DNA of 64,000 nucleotides from Erwinia sorbitola (GCF_009738185.1 NZ_CP046509.1:2235501-2299500), one strand, 5' to 3'; positions 9,557 to 19,199 are shown, numbered from the stretch's first letter. The notes: a model not told the origin generated them from the sequence alone. Numbers and translations: made by a program.

Positions 9557-9582
9557 AAGCCGCCACAACAACGCGGCGGCTT
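9557..9582. terminator. Convergent terminator hairpin
   Basis: AAGCCGCC (9557-9564) pairs with GGCGGCTT (9575-9582) over a 10-base loop, followed by TTATTG. It separates the permease from the third SfnB gene on the opposite strand and can work in both directions. Confidence 0.75.
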
Positions 9583-9588
9583 TATTGA

Positions 9589-10854
9589 TCAATTCCACGC
9601 ATGGCGCGGCGGATTAACATCGTTCAGATAGTAGTTTCCCACATGGAAATACTTCCAGCGCACCGGGTCATGCAGGGTATGGGTGCGGGCGTTGCGCCAG
9701 TGACGATCAAGCTGATACTCCGCCAGAGTTGAACGCGTTCCTGCCAGTTCAAACAGCTTATTTCCCGCCAGAATAGCAATCTCCGTCGACAGTACTTTCG
9801 CTTCGGCAGTGGCGACGGTTGCTGCTGCCACTGTGGCTTCATCCGGCGTAGCCAGCGCCACGTCAATCAGCTCTCCGGCGCGCCACAGCAGCGCTTCGGC
9901 GGCGTGCAGGCGGATTTGCAGATCGCCAATGGCGGCAATAGTGAACGGATCATCGCTGGCGCGCTCTTTACCGCTATCGATCCACGGGCGTGACTTCTCA
10001 CGTATAAACGTCAGGGTATCTGCCAGCGTACCACGCGCGATGCCCGTATCTACCGCGGCCTGAATAATCTGTGAAATCGGGCCTGCGGCGGTCGGGCGTT
10101 CAAACGCCTGCCATACCGGGATCAGCCTGTCCAGAGGTGCATGGACATTATTTAACAACACGGTGCCGGAAGCGGTGGTACGTTGACCAAAGCTCGACCA
10201 GTTATTAATTACCGTCAGACCGGAAGCATTGCGATCCAGCACCACCAGATTAGCCCGGCCCTCGTCGTCCACCGCTACGGTATGCACCAGATGGGCGAGC
10301 AGGGCGCCAGTAGCGTAAAACTTCTCACCGTTAACCACCAATTCTCCATGATGCTGGCGCACGGTGGTTTTGAAATCAGCCACGGTTGCCGTGCCTTTTT
10401 CGGAAAAGGCGTTGCCCCAGCGTAGCCCGGAGAGCACACCTGCCAGCAGTGTCTGCTTCTGGCTTTCACTGCCATCCTCCAACAGATGAGCCACGCCTGC
10501 CAGATGATTTTGCGGGATCTGCCCCAGCGCCGAGTCAGCGGCGGAGATAATCGCAATCACTTTTGCCACGGTAGCGTAGGAGACGCCAGCGCCGCCATAC
10601 TGCCGTGGAATATTGATGCCCCAAAGCCCGCTCTGTGAGAAGGCATCCAGTTCGGCCACCGGCAGTATACCGTCGCGATCGCGACGGGCGGCCCCCGGAG
10701 CAAACTGCTGCGCCAGCTGGTGCGCTATCGCAATCGCTTCTTCATCGCTGGTAATAATATGCGCATGCTGCGCCGGTCGCGGCAGCGGAGCGAAGGGGGC
10801 CGGAGAGTTAACATAAAATTCAGTGGCTTCCGCCAGGGATTCAATAGCAGACAC
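9589..10854 (-). CDS. SfnB-family sulfur acquisition oxidoreductase, copy 3
   Basis: Third SfnB/DszC-like flavoenzyme, 421 residues, convergent with the main operon and probably transcribed alone. It shows NGEKFYATGALLAHL, SFGQRTTASGTVLL and DRHWRNARTHTLHDPVRWK. The frame is open to an ATG at 10905, but AAGGAG lies six bases before a GTG at 10854, and the protein then starts MSAIESLAEATEF, so the GTG start is chosen. The paralogues have diverged well, which suggests different substrates. Confidence 0.87.
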   Translation of the reverse strand: MSAIESLAEATEFYVNSPAPFAPLPRPAQHAHIITSDEEAIAIAHQLAQQFAPGAARRDRDGILPVAELDAFSQSGLWGINIPRQYGGAGVSYATVAKVIAIISAADSALGQIPQNHLAGVAHLLEDGSESQKQTLLAGVLSGLRWGNAFSEKGTATVADFKTTVRQHHGELVVNGEKFYATGALLAHLVHTVAVDDEGRANLVVLDRNASGLTVINNWSSFGQRTTASGTVLLNNVHAPLDRLIPVWQAFERPTAAGPISQIIQAAVDTGIARGTLADTLTFIREKSRPWIDSGKERASDDPFTIAAIGDLQIRLHAAEALLWRAGELIDVALATPDEATVAAATVATAEAKVLSTEIAILAGNKLFELAGTRSTLAEYQLDRHWRNARTHTLHDPVRWKYFHVGNYYLNDVNPPRHAWN

Positions 10855-10974
10855 GGGCGACTCCTTAAACGAGGGTGACAGGGCGCAATAGCGCGGATAA
10901 ACCATCCTGTCACACTGTAAAGAGGTCGGTTATAAGGATTATTGGTATCGATTGTAGCATTGCTGATAAGCCGG

Positions 10975-13170
10975 TTAAGGCTGGCAATAATCTTCCGGCA
11001 TCAGGATATCTGTCAGCTGTTTGAAGAATTTCGGCAGCGGACGGGCGCGGCCTGCATCCGTGGTATTCCACAGCGAATATTTCCCCTGCTCATAGCCAAA
11101 AGTCAGCTCCTCATGATTGTCGAGTGTCAGAACGAAGAAGGGGTACTCGTCGCCATAGACTTCGCAATAGCGAACAGCCGTAACCGGAACATCCAGTTCG
11201 CCTTGTTCAAGGCTGGCCTGCATACGCCTGACCAGCACCGCGCCCCGCAGTTCGCAGAAATAACCGCGCAGGGTGGATTTGCTTAACAGATAGATATCGT
11301 CGCTGTATTTATCAACCAGCCGTTCGCTACACCAGCTGATGGTCCAGGGATTATTAACGATCAGCTCGCGCCAGCCGCCACAGTTCACGGAGGCGATGAT
11401 CTGACGCAGCGTGCTGGTGATATCGCCAGCGCCTATCCGTTGCAACAGCTGACCGAACAGCGGGTTTTCTGTCACGGTTAACCAGTTATCGCTGCGTTCG
11501 CGCAAGGTGTGATGAACGGCGCGACAGAAACTGAAGCGGTTGCCGCCCTGATGCACCAGATAGTCGCCAAGCGTCAGCAGTGCGCGCTCAAGCAGATGCT
11601 CCCCGCCCTGTAATATCTCCCGGTTAAGCACCCGCCAGGTTTTGTCGGTCAGAGTGATAAATGTCTCAAGCTGATGGCCGCTGGCGTCTTTAGCCAGCTC
11701 CAACAAGCCACGCACGCGACCGCGCAGGAAAGGATGATTCTCCGCATGGATCAGTGCTGCTTCCCAGTCGTGGCTGGCGTTAATCAGCCCGGCTTTCAGG
11801 CTCTCTTCCTGCCATTGAGCATTAAACCCGGGGCGTTTGCTGTCGGTCAGCAGCCAGTCGTAGAGAGTGGCTGCATACGGCAGAACCTCGTTTAAAGCAC
11901 GCAGCGAGGCGATAAACGGCGTTATCGAGTCGAGGCGCTGGTTATTCAGCAGATTGTTCGTCACGCGCTCCCAGCGATGCAGCACGACCTGCTGCGTATC
12001 ATGCCCGGCAAAGATCGCCAGGCTGAGGGCAAAAAAACGCGCCTGAACAACATAGTCGTTGTCGGTCAGGAAGTCGCGCAGCAGTTGGCTAACGGACGGC
12101 TCTGCCTGCGGATTTGAGAGGAAGTCGAGCACCTGTTCAATTTTAGCCAGATCCGCCTCACCGAAAGCCTGATGTTTTTCACATTCGACGGCGGAGAAAG
12201 GCGCACGTGCGTCACGCAGCAGGGTGAACCACTCCGCATGCTCCTCGCTCAGTTTACTGAGCGGCTGGCGATAGTCGTCACAGGCAAGCAGAAACGCCAT
12301 GCGGTTAAAGAAACGCAGATAGAGGGTATCAACGGGAATTTTTTCCGTTTTATGTAACGCCCAGAACAGATCCGTCCACTGCTGATCAAGCTTCTGCCCA
12401 AAACGAGACGCATATTGCCATTGCCGGTGACGCCCCGACAGCCATGCCTTGAAGTTTTCAAAGTCGGTCAGCATTTTTCCCCGGGCATTCATTTTGATAT
12501 AAAGCTCATCAGAAAGACCGAAGGATTGCAGGTTAAGATACTGGAATACCAGATATGCCGGGGCGCTGCTGCACAGACGCTGATAAAGACCTGCCTGGGT
12601 GTGACGGAATTTTTCTTCCATCGATTGCAGCATCCCAAGGCAGGCACTGACGGTCGGGTCATTAAGCCAGGAGGCGAAAAACCAGTTACTGTTGACGATC
12701 TGCTGGTCTGCTGACGGTAAACCGGTTTGCACCTCTGAGGAGAAGGCAAAGTAAGCGGGATCGGCCATCACCAGCGCATTAAAAAACTCGCCGGAGCTGC
12801 TGCGCGTCTGGTAGCAGAAGCGCGACTTGCCGTCTCGGGTAAAGCGCTGGCGGAAATCGTCAATCTGCTGCTCTTTGACCGCCAGGAACCAGTGCAGCAG
12901 GAATAAAGTGGTGAGACGCTGCTGGCCGTCCAGTACTGCCAGCACGCTGCCGCTGCCATCATCTTCCAGGTTGCCATAAATAAAGTCGAGATCCAGCGGC
13001 AGGGTAAACGGCTGCTGGGTTAATGCATTGCGGATGGCTTCCAGAAAGACTTCGCGGATCTCCCTGGCTGACTGACGGCCCTGCGCATAGTCGCGCTGGA
13101 TCATCGGTATTTCAATGCGTTCTACCTGGTTAAACAGTCCGGCGAAGGTGGTTGATTTGCCCTGATTCAT
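10975..13170 (-). CDS. DUF262-domain protein without a recognisable nuclease end
   Basis: 731-residue protein with the DUF262 (ParB/sulfiredoxin-like) N-terminal motifs IPMIQRDYAQGR (residues 21-32) and DGQQRLTTL (81-89), and YIKMNARGKMLTDFENFKAW near residue 240. In GmrSD, BrxU and SspE this domain acts as an NTPase module of modification-dependent restriction enzymes. No HNH/DUF1524 motif is evident in the C-terminal half. The start overlaps the stop of the upstream DUF262 gene by four bases (ATGA), so both are co-translated. I infer a two-protein phage defence system with one catalytic and one partner subunit. Confidence 0.8.
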   Translation of the reverse strand: MNQGKSTTFAGLFNQVERIEIPMIQRDYAQGRQSAREIREVFLEAIRNALTQQPFTLPLDLDFIYGNLEDDGSGSVLAVLDGQQRLTTLFLLHWFLAVKEQQIDDFRQRFTRDGKSRFCYQTRSSSGEFFNALVMADPAYFAFSSEVQTGLPSADQQIVNSNWFFASWLNDPTVSACLGMLQSMEEKFRHTQAGLYQRLCSSAPAYLVFQYLNLQSFGLSDELYIKMNARGKMLTDFENFKAWLSGRHRQWQYASRFGQKLDQQWTDLFWALHKTEKIPVDTLYLRFFNRMAFLLACDDYRQPLSKLSEEHAEWFTLLRDARAPFSAVECEKHQAFGEADLAKIEQVLDFLSNPQAEPSVSQLLRDFLTDNDYVVQARFFALSLAIFAGHDTQQVVLHRWERVTNNLLNNQRLDSITPFIASLRALNEVLPYAATLYDWLLTDSKRPGFNAQWQEESLKAGLINASHDWEAALIHAENHPFLRGRVRGLLELAKDASGHQLETFITLTDKTWRVLNREILQGGEHLLERALLTLGDYLVHQGGNRFSFCRAVHHTLRERSDNWLTVTENPLFGQLLQRIGAGDITSTLRQIIASVNCGGWRELIVNNPWTISWCSERLVDKYSDDIYLLSKSTLRGYFCELRGAVLVRRMQASLEQGELDVPVTAVRYCEVYGDEYPFFVLTLDNHEELTFGYEQGKYSLWNTTDAGRARPLPKFFKQLTDILMPEDYCQP

Positions 13171-14972
13171 TGTGTTCCTCCCTGGAAAAAGTTCGCCAGC
13201 GTGTTGCCAATAGCGTTCTGATAGTGGTGATGATCGTCAATTGTCCAAAAGGTCATATTATCGACGCTGCGGCTGTAGTATTTAAGAAACACATTTTTGG
13301 TCGCAACAGGAATAAAGGTTCCGTTCTTATCGGCTTCGATAATGCGCAGTCGTTTAATCGGAAAGATGGCGTTTTTATAGCTGCGGTTGGTGGTGCTGTC
13401 CAGCAGAGTCAGGTTGCCAATACTGTTATCCAGCGCCTGCGGGCGTTTTTTGTTAAGTGTTTTTTGCACGCGGTTAAACAGGCTGGAAAACTTATCGGCA
13501 TCGAAAGGCTCATGCGCTAACAGACCGGCCGCCAGCTGATGCAGCCTGTTTTTAGCGCGGCGGAGTTTATCGTCTGGCTCCATCACGTTGTCATCAGGGC
13601 GCAGATGGTCGCGAATATTCTTTGTCCAGGCTTTCTGTCCCGGCACATCGCCGGGGATCTGCGAGCTGACCGCGCTGATATGTTCGATATCCCACCGATC
13701 GTTTTTATAGCGGCTGAATTGAAAACGCAGGCTCTGCTTATCGCAAAGCAAGATAGCGATATTAAACAGCAGCAGCAGGGCGCGCAGACGTTTGTCCGGG
13801 TAGTCGAGCGCGGAAATATCGGCGGCCAGCAGCTGCGGGAACTCTTCGCTGTTTACCTGTTTGAGATTAATAGCCGGATGAACCTGGTGCAGGATGCGTT
13901 CCTTCAGCAGCAGGATAAAGTGTGGCTTGTTCTGGCTGGCGTTATGCAGGGTGATAACGCTACGGATGGTTTCCCCCATGCTGATGAGGTATCCCACCAG
14001 GTGATAGGTTTCGTGATTTTCGAACCACTCATTCAGCATCATAAAACGCTGACGGATGCGCGCCCACAATTTTTCTATATGCCGGGGATCCTCTGGTGCG
14101 TGTTTCATCATGCTGGCAAAGGTCAGGAACAGATAGGATGGATGTGTGCGCGGTACCGGGGAGTCTGTTTCGGCGGCAATAATGCTGAGAATAAACTCAA
14201 TCCGGTTACTCTCAACCTGCTGATTACTGATGAAATACCAAAAATCACTCTGTTGCAGTCGTTTCTCTATTTCGTCCCACTCCTGCGCCAGCCGCTGCTG
14301 CTGATGGAGAGCACTGCGCCCGCCGGAGACAAAGTTAGCGGACTGAAGCAGCAGGGCTTTTACCAGCTCGCCGTTGCTCAGTGCAATTTTGCCGTGATTA
14401 AGCCGTGAGAAAACCGTTGTTGCGTCAGCATCGTCATGGAGCTGATACCAGATAACCCGGACATTTTTACTCCCGCTGTTACCGCTACCCAGCAGCGTGG
14501 CGAGAAAGCCGGTTTTATCCTCTGCTGATTTAGCGCTGAACCAGCTATTAATGGTTTCCCAGGCCTCTACTATATGGTGGAAATCGATATTGTCCTGCGC
14601 CAGTTCAGGAGATATATCTTGCAGGAACTGCTCGCTGTGCGGACGGCTTTCAAAGCGCAGGCTGTAGCAACCAAACTCATTCGGCGCTGCCATCTCTTTG
14701 AGATAGCGCAGAATAAGATAGAGTGTAGTCAGGCGCTGCTGACCATCGACCAGCTCCCACTCATGGTGTTTTTTCTTTACCACCACCGGCTGTAAACAGT
14801 AAAACGAGTCCCGGGGATTGTTATGGCTGGAGAGCCGGAACTCGGCAATATCATCCAGCAGATCCTTTACTTCCAGCGCTGTCCAGCGGTAGCCGCGCTG
14901 ATAAGATGGAATAAAAAAGTGCTCGTTAAGCAGAGCGCTGACAGGCCTTAATGACAACAGATTACTGTTCAG
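13167..14972 (-). CDS. DUF262-DUF1524 protein, GmrSD-like nuclease, non-ATG start
   Basis: About 600 residues. The N-terminal DUF262 part has FFIPSYQRGYRW and DGQQRLTTLY. The C-terminal third has DIEHI and NSIGNLTLLDSTTNRSYKN followed by KR, the His-Me/HNH-type DUF1524 signature. This architecture matches GmrSD-like type IV restriction enzymes and SspE. The first standard start codon is TTG at 14957, but its nearest ribosome site GGAG (14981-14984) is 23 bases away. That GGAG is eight bases from an in-frame CTG at 14972, giving MNSNLLSLRPVSALL, which I prefer. An out-of-frame ATG overlaps the GGAG. It is the first gene of the pair. Confidence 0.8.
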   Translation of the reverse strand: MNSNLLSLRPVSALLNEHFFIPSYQRGYRWTALEVKDLLDDIAEFRLSSHNNPRDSFYCLQPVVVKKKHHEWELVDGQQRLTTLYLILRYLKEMAAPNEFGCYSLRFESRPHSEQFLQDISPELAQDNIDFHHIVEAWETINSWFSAKSAEDKTGFLATLLGSGNSGSKNVRVIWYQLHDDADATTVFSRLNHGKIALSNGELVKALLLQSANFVSGGRSALHQQQRLAQEWDEIEKRLQQSDFWYFISNQQVESNRIEFILSIIAAETDSPVPRTHPSYLFLTFASMMKHAPEDPRHIEKLWARIRQRFMMLNEWFENHETYHLVGYLISMGETIRSVITLHNASQNKPHFILLLKERILHQVHPAINLKQVNSEEFPQLLAADISALDYPDKRLRALLLLFNIAILLCDKQSLRFQFSRYKNDRWDIEHISAVSSQIPGDVPGQKAWTKNIRDHLRPDDNVMEPDDKLRRAKNRLHQLAAGLLAHEPFDADKFSSLFNRVQKTLNKKRPQALDNSIGNLTLLDSTTNRSYKNAIFPIKRLRIIEADKNGTFIPVATKNVFLKYYSRSVDNMTFWTIDDHHHYQNAIGNTLANFFQGGTQ

Positions 14973-15118
14973 AATTTAGTCTCCATGACATTCCATTAAT
15001 AGCTTACCGGTGACCCTGTATGCATATAAGGCCACTCTTACGCTATGGTATTCAAAACAGGGGGTATTAATCAGCAGAATAAGGGTAATTCAGCAGGCTT
15101 TTTACATTGGCGCCTGAT

Positions 15119-15406
15119 TTAGCGGATCTCCTCCAGAATCAGCAGACAGTTTTCATGCAGAGTGCGTACCCGCCGCTCAAGGTTAATCAGTGAATGCTGC
15201 TCAACCTCATCATACATGCTGAGGATTTCGTTTTTACGATGCGCCCGGCAGTGGCGTGCGCGTCCTGCTTTCCCCAGCCAGGCGTTGATCATCGCTTTCT
15301 TTTCAGCTTCATGGCGCGAAAGAGAACTGCCGATGGCAGCGCGGATCACCAGCAGCAGTTCCTGGTAGAACCCGGTGATATCTTGCATTTTATCCACATT
15401 CATCAT
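15119..15406 (-). CDS. Small helical protein of unknown function upstream of the DUF262 pair
   Basis: 95 residues, charged and probably all-helical (EVEQHSLINLERRVRTLHENCLLILEEIR at the C-terminus could form a coiled coil). AGAGG precedes the ATG. It lies on the same strand, about 145 bases upstream of the DUF262 genes. I do not recognise a family. It could be an accessory or antitoxin-like partner of the DUF262 module, or an unrelated gene. Confidence 0.5.
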   Translation of the reverse strand: MMNVDKMQDITGFYQELLLVIRAAIGSSLSRHEAEKKAMINAWLGKAGRARHCRAHRKNEILSMYDEVEQHSLINLERRVRTLHENCLLILEEIR

Positions 15407-15464
15407 AGCGAACCTCTGGCTCCATCAAACGGCAGCCAGCGTTGAGCTGGCTGCGGCAGGCTGA

Positions 15465-16274
15465 TTACAGTGGGTGGGCGGGGGCGGGGGTGTTGTCGTA
15501 GCCGCCCCAGACCGACTGGTCATAATTGATCATTGAGCCGGTCATCAATCCTGACTGTGTACTGGCAAGAAAGCATACCGCACGGGCCACTTCCGCCGGA
15601 TCAATAAGCCGGCCAAAAGGCAGCTGGGCAGAAGCCTCTTCCAGCCAGTTATCTGCCGCACCGTGAAACTCCCTCATGGTACGATCTTCACCCTCAGAGG
15701 CCATCCAGCCAATATTCAGTCCGTTGACACGGATATTATTGCGCAGCGTAGCAAAGGCGGTATTGCGCGTCAGGGTTGCCAGTGCGCCTTTTGAAGCGCA
15801 GTAGGCGGCGATAAACGGCTGGCCCGCCAGGCCGGACATGGAGCAGATATTCACAATGCTGCCTTTGATATTGTCGCGCTTCATCAGTTTGATGCTCTCC
15901 TGCATCAGGTAGAAAGGCCCCCGCACATTAGTGGCAAACATCTGGTCGAACAGCTCCGGCTCCGTATCCAGAATGGTGCCACGGTCGGTCATCCCTCCTG
16001 CATTCACCAGAATATCCAGCCGGCCAAACTCCCGATCCGCCTCATGGATCGCATGGCGGCACTCTTCCACATTGCTGAGATCGGTTTTAACAAAATGTAC
16101 CCGGCAGTCAGGGGTGGAGAGACGTTCAGCCACTGCAAGGCCTTTACTGCTGTTACGGCCACAGATAATCAGGCCTGCCGCCCCCGCGTTGACAAATTCC
16201 TGGGCAATTGCTGCTCCCAGTCCCTGAGTACCGCCGGTAATGACGGCGATATTGCCACTAAGCGAATGAGTCAT
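15465..16274 (-). CDS. SDR-family NAD(P)-dependent oxidoreductase
   Basis: Classical short-chain dehydrogenase of 269 residues: cofactor motif TGGTQGLG at residues 14-21, the NAG motif in LDILVNAGG, active-site serine in NICSMSGLAG and YCASK. It is the last gene of the iolD-iolE transcription unit and overlaps the iolE stop by four bases. It probably oxidises or reduces a cyclitol or sugar-acid intermediate of this pathway; the exact substrate cannot be read. Confidence 0.87.
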   Translation of the reverse strand: MTHSLSGNIAVITGGTQGLGAAIAQEFVNAGAAGLIICGRNSSKGLAVAERLSTPDCRVHFVKTDLSNVEECRHAIHEADREFGRLDILVNAGGMTDRGTILDTEPELFDQMFATNVRGPFYLMQESIKLMKRDNIKGSIVNICSMSGLAGQPFIAAYCASKGALATLTRNTAFATLRNNIRVNGLNIGWMASEGEDRTMREFHGAADNWLEEASAQLPFGRLIDPAEVARAVCFLASTQSGLMTGSMINYDQSVWGGYDNTPAPAHPL

Positions 16275-17188
16275 GCATTTTCTCCATTACGCAGCTGATA
16301 GCCTGCGGCGTTGAGTGATTTTTTCAGGCTGTTGAAGCCAATAATGGCGTATTCCAGCGGCGGAGCCAGTGCCGGATCCTGCTCGGCTTCCACCACAAAC
16401 CAGCCCTGATAGCCAATAGTGGCCAGCTCGGCGATCAGCGCGTCAAAATTGATGCAGCCATCGCCAGGAACGGTATAAACCCCTTTCAGCACGGCATCGA
16501 GGAACGAATCACGATCCCAGTCCAGCGATGCCCGCACGTCCGCACGGATATCTTTGGTGTGTACGTGATTGATGCGCCTGCCGTGTTTCTTCAGGATGCT
16601 GAGTGGATCGACCCCGGCAAACACCAGATGCCCGGAGTCAAACAGCAGGCCAACCTCAGGCCCGGTGGCGGCCATCAACAGATCGATGTCGCGTTCATCC
16701 TCAATGGCAGTACCCATATGATGGTGGAAGGCGAGCGGAACGCCGAAATCTTCGCAGTAGCGGGCAAATTCGGTCAGTCTGGCGCCGTACAGGGCGATCT
16801 CTTCATCACTCAGCCTGCGGCGGCGACTGAGTGGAATATGTTGCTGGTTCTGAATGGTACCCGCGGTTTCGCCATACACCAGGCAGGCTGCACCGCACTC
16901 TTTAAACAGCTGCAACTGCGGAGTGACTTTCTGGATTTCACTGGCGATGTCATTATCCAGCAGGGTGCCGGAATACCAGCCGGACACCAGTTGCAGCTGA
17001 TATTCAGCCAGCTGTGGCAGCAGTTCGCCGCTGGTGAGTGGGAATTTCCCACCCGTTTCCACGCCGGAAAATCCGGCCTGACGGCTTTCCGCCAGGCAGA
17101 CTGAGAGCGGGGTGTCGCCGCCGAGCTGCGGCAGATCGTCGTTGGACCAGGCGATCGGGGCAATACCAAGTCGGGCTTGCAGGTTCAT
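16271..17188 (-). CDS. iolE: IolE-like inosose dehydratase
   Basis: TIM-barrel sugar isomerase/dehydratase of 305 residues. The start LGIAPIAWSNDDLPQLGGDT is characteristic of 2-keto-myo-inositol dehydratase. Metal-binding residues are seen in AFHHHMGT, LLFDSGH, NHVHTKD and VVEAEQD. The reaction is dehydration of scyllo-inosose to 3D-trihydroxycyclohexane-1,2-dione, the substrate of the adjacent iolD product. The gap to iolD is about 20 bases, so the genes are co-transcribed. Confidence 0.88.
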   Translation of the reverse strand: MNLQARLGIAPIAWSNDDLPQLGGDTPLSVCLAESRQAGFSGVETGGKFPLTSGELLPQLAEYQLQLVSGWYSGTLLDNDIASEIQKVTPQLQLFKECGAACLVYGETAGTIQNQQHIPLSRRRRLSDEEIALYGARLTEFARYCEDFGVPLAFHHHMGTAIEDERDIDLLMAATGPEVGLLFDSGHLVFAGVDPLSILKKHGRRINHVHTKDIRADVRASLDWDRDSFLDAVLKGVYTVPGDGCINFDALIAELATIGYQGWFVVEAEQDPALAPPLEYAIIGFNSLKKSLNAAGYQLRNGENA

Positions 17189-17208
17189 CTTGTCGGTTCC
17201 TGGGTCAG

Positions 17209-19053
17209 TTAAATACCAATACGCTGTTTTTTACGCCCGGCCTCGTGTTCGCGGCGGGCCTGGTTAACGCTTTCGCGGGCGCTGACTTCCGGCACCCCTA
17301 CATCCCACCATGCATCGCCCGGTGTCCACTGATGCGGATGGGTGTCAATGCAGATCACCGTGGTGCGATCGTTAGATTTTGCCCAGTCAATGGCGTCTGA
17401 GAGTTCGTCCAGGCTGCTAACTTTACGCGCCAGTGCTCCCATCGATTGCGCATGGGCAACAAAGTCGACGTGGAACGGCTCTGTCACCCGGCAGTCTTTC
17501 AGCAGGTTATTAAACGATGCACCGCCTTTGGCATTTTGCAGACGGTTGATCACCGCATAGCCGCCGTTATCGCATACCAGCAGGATCATCTTGTGGCCGG
17601 AGAGGACGCTGGAGTAGACGTCGGAGTTCATCATCATGTAGGTGCCGTCACCAATCAGTACAAAGACATCGCGCGGCTGCTCCATCATGGCAACGCCCCA
17701 GCCTGCGGATATTTCATAGCCCATGCAGGAGAAGCCAAACTCACAGTCAAAGGTACCGGGGTTCTTCACCTTCCAGCCTTTAACCAGCTCACCCGGCAGC
17801 CCTCCGGCGGCGGTAATCACATAATCTTCTGCGGCGGCGCGTTCATTGACCACGCCCACCACCTGCGCATAGCTGGGAGCGTCCCCGGTAGCGGTGCGCT
17901 GCTGTTTTTCAGCAATCAGCTGATTCCAGGCAGCAAAGGCGGTCTGTCCACTCTGTAACCAGCCCGCTTCAGCACGGTAATCTTTCAGGGCCGCATGCAG
18001 CTCGCGGATACCTTCACGCGCATCCGCCACCAGCGGCAGCGACAGGTGTTTATTGGCATCGAAACGGGCGGCATTAAGGGCAATAAAGCGCGCGTCGGCG
18101 GCAAATACTGTCCAGGATCCGGTGACAAAATCCATCAGCCTGGTGCCGATGGCGATCACCACATCTGCTTTCGCCGCCAGCGCATTGGCTGAGGTGGAGC
18201 CGAGGATCCCGACCGGGCCAATATTTAACGGATGATCATGGGTGAAGGTGCCTTTACCGGCGATGGTTTCGACTACCGGAATGCCGCATGTATGGGCAAA
18301 CGCTTCCAGTTCGGCTTCGGCACGGGAGTAGCGGACACCTCCGCCAGAGATAATCAGCGGACGTTTGGCCTGCGAAAGCAGTTCAGCGGCCTGTTGTAGT
18401 AGCTGGTGGTCAGGGCGCGGACGTGGGATCGCATGCACACGGCGGGTAAAGAACGCTTCCGGATAGTCATACGCCATCTCCTGCACGTCCTGGCACAGGC
18501 CGATAAACGCCGGACCGCAGTCGCCCGGATCGAGCATGGTAGCCACTGCCTGCGGCAGCGAAGAAAGGATCTGCTCAGGCCAGGTGATACGATCCCAGTA
18601 GCGGGTGACGGCTTTAAAGGCATCGTTTACCGTCTGCGTTGGATCGTTAAAATGCTCGATCTGCTGCATTACCGGATCCGGATGACGTCGGGCAAAGGCG
18701 TCACCGCAGATCATCAGAAATGGCAGGCGGCTGACGTGCGCCACGCCTGCGGCGGTCAGCAGATTCGTGGTGCCCGGGCCGATAGAGGCGGTGACCACCA
18801 TAATCTGCTGACGCAGGCGAGCTTTCGCAAACCCCGCTGCGGCAAACGCCATTGACTGTTCATTCTGGCCGCGCCAGGTTGGCAGCACATCCTGCACGCT
18901 TTCCAGCGCTTCACCAATGCAGGTGACGTTACCGTGGCCGAAGATGCCAAACACGCCGGGAAACAGCGGTACTTCTTCACCATCGACATGAATAAACTGG
19001 TTGCTGAGGTAACGAACCACGGCCTGTGCGGTGGTACAACGATACGTCGACAT
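17209..19053 (-). CDS. iolD: IolD-like trihydroxycyclohexane-1,2-dione hydrolase
   Basis: Thiamine-diphosphate enzyme of 614 residues, close to the usual IolD length. It opens the cyclohexanedione ring to 5-deoxyglucuronate. The three domains of the acetolactate synthase fold are visible: an N-terminal pyrimidine-binding domain with FGIFGHGNVTCIGEAL, the central domain with ISGGGVRYS, and the C-terminal pyrophosphate-binding GDGTYMMMNSD. It leads the transcription unit iolD-iolE-SDR. TTTGCAAA about 80 bases upstream may be an operator. Confidence 0.88.
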   Translation of the reverse strand: MSTYRCTTAQAVVRYLSNQFIHVDGEEVPLFPGVFGIFGHGNVTCIGEALESVQDVLPTWRGQNEQSMAFAAAGFAKARLRQQIMVVTASIGPGTTNLLTAAGVAHVSRLPFLMICGDAFARRHPDPVMQQIEHFNDPTQTVNDAFKAVTRYWDRITWPEQILSSLPQAVATMLDPGDCGPAFIGLCQDVQEMAYDYPEAFFTRRVHAIPRPRPDHQLLQQAAELLSQAKRPLIISGGGVRYSRAEAELEAFAHTCGIPVVETIAGKGTFTHDHPLNIGPVGILGSTSANALAAKADVVIAIGTRLMDFVTGSWTVFAADARFIALNAARFDANKHLSLPLVADAREGIRELHAALKDYRAEAGWLQSGQTAFAAWNQLIAEKQQRTATGDAPSYAQVVGVVNERAAAEDYVITAAGGLPGELVKGWKVKNPGTFDCEFGFSCMGYEISAGWGVAMMEQPRDVFVLIGDGTYMMMNSDVYSSVLSGHKMILLVCDNGGYAVINRLQNAKGGASFNNLLKDCRVTEPFHVDFVAHAQSMGALARKVSSLDELSDAIDWAKSNDRTTVICIDTHPHQWTPGDAWWDVGVPEVSARESVNQARREHEAGRKKQRIGI

Positions 19054-19161
19054 AATTTCTACCTGCTGTAGGGCCTGGAAAACAGGCTGTTTATGGAATT
19101 TAAGTTGCTTTAATCTTGTTTCGGCAATTTTCTTTGCAAAAAATGGTCGTAATGACCCCGG

Positions 19162-19187
19162 GCGGAAGGGGAATATACGCCTTCCGC
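19162..19187 (-). terminator. Hairpin after the RpiR regulator gene
   Basis: GCGGAAGG (19162-19169) pairs with CCTTCCGC (19180-19187), just past the regulator stop. No strong T run follows, so the strength as a terminator is uncertain. Confidence 0.45.
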
Positions 19188-19199
19188 TTCAGGGTCGAT

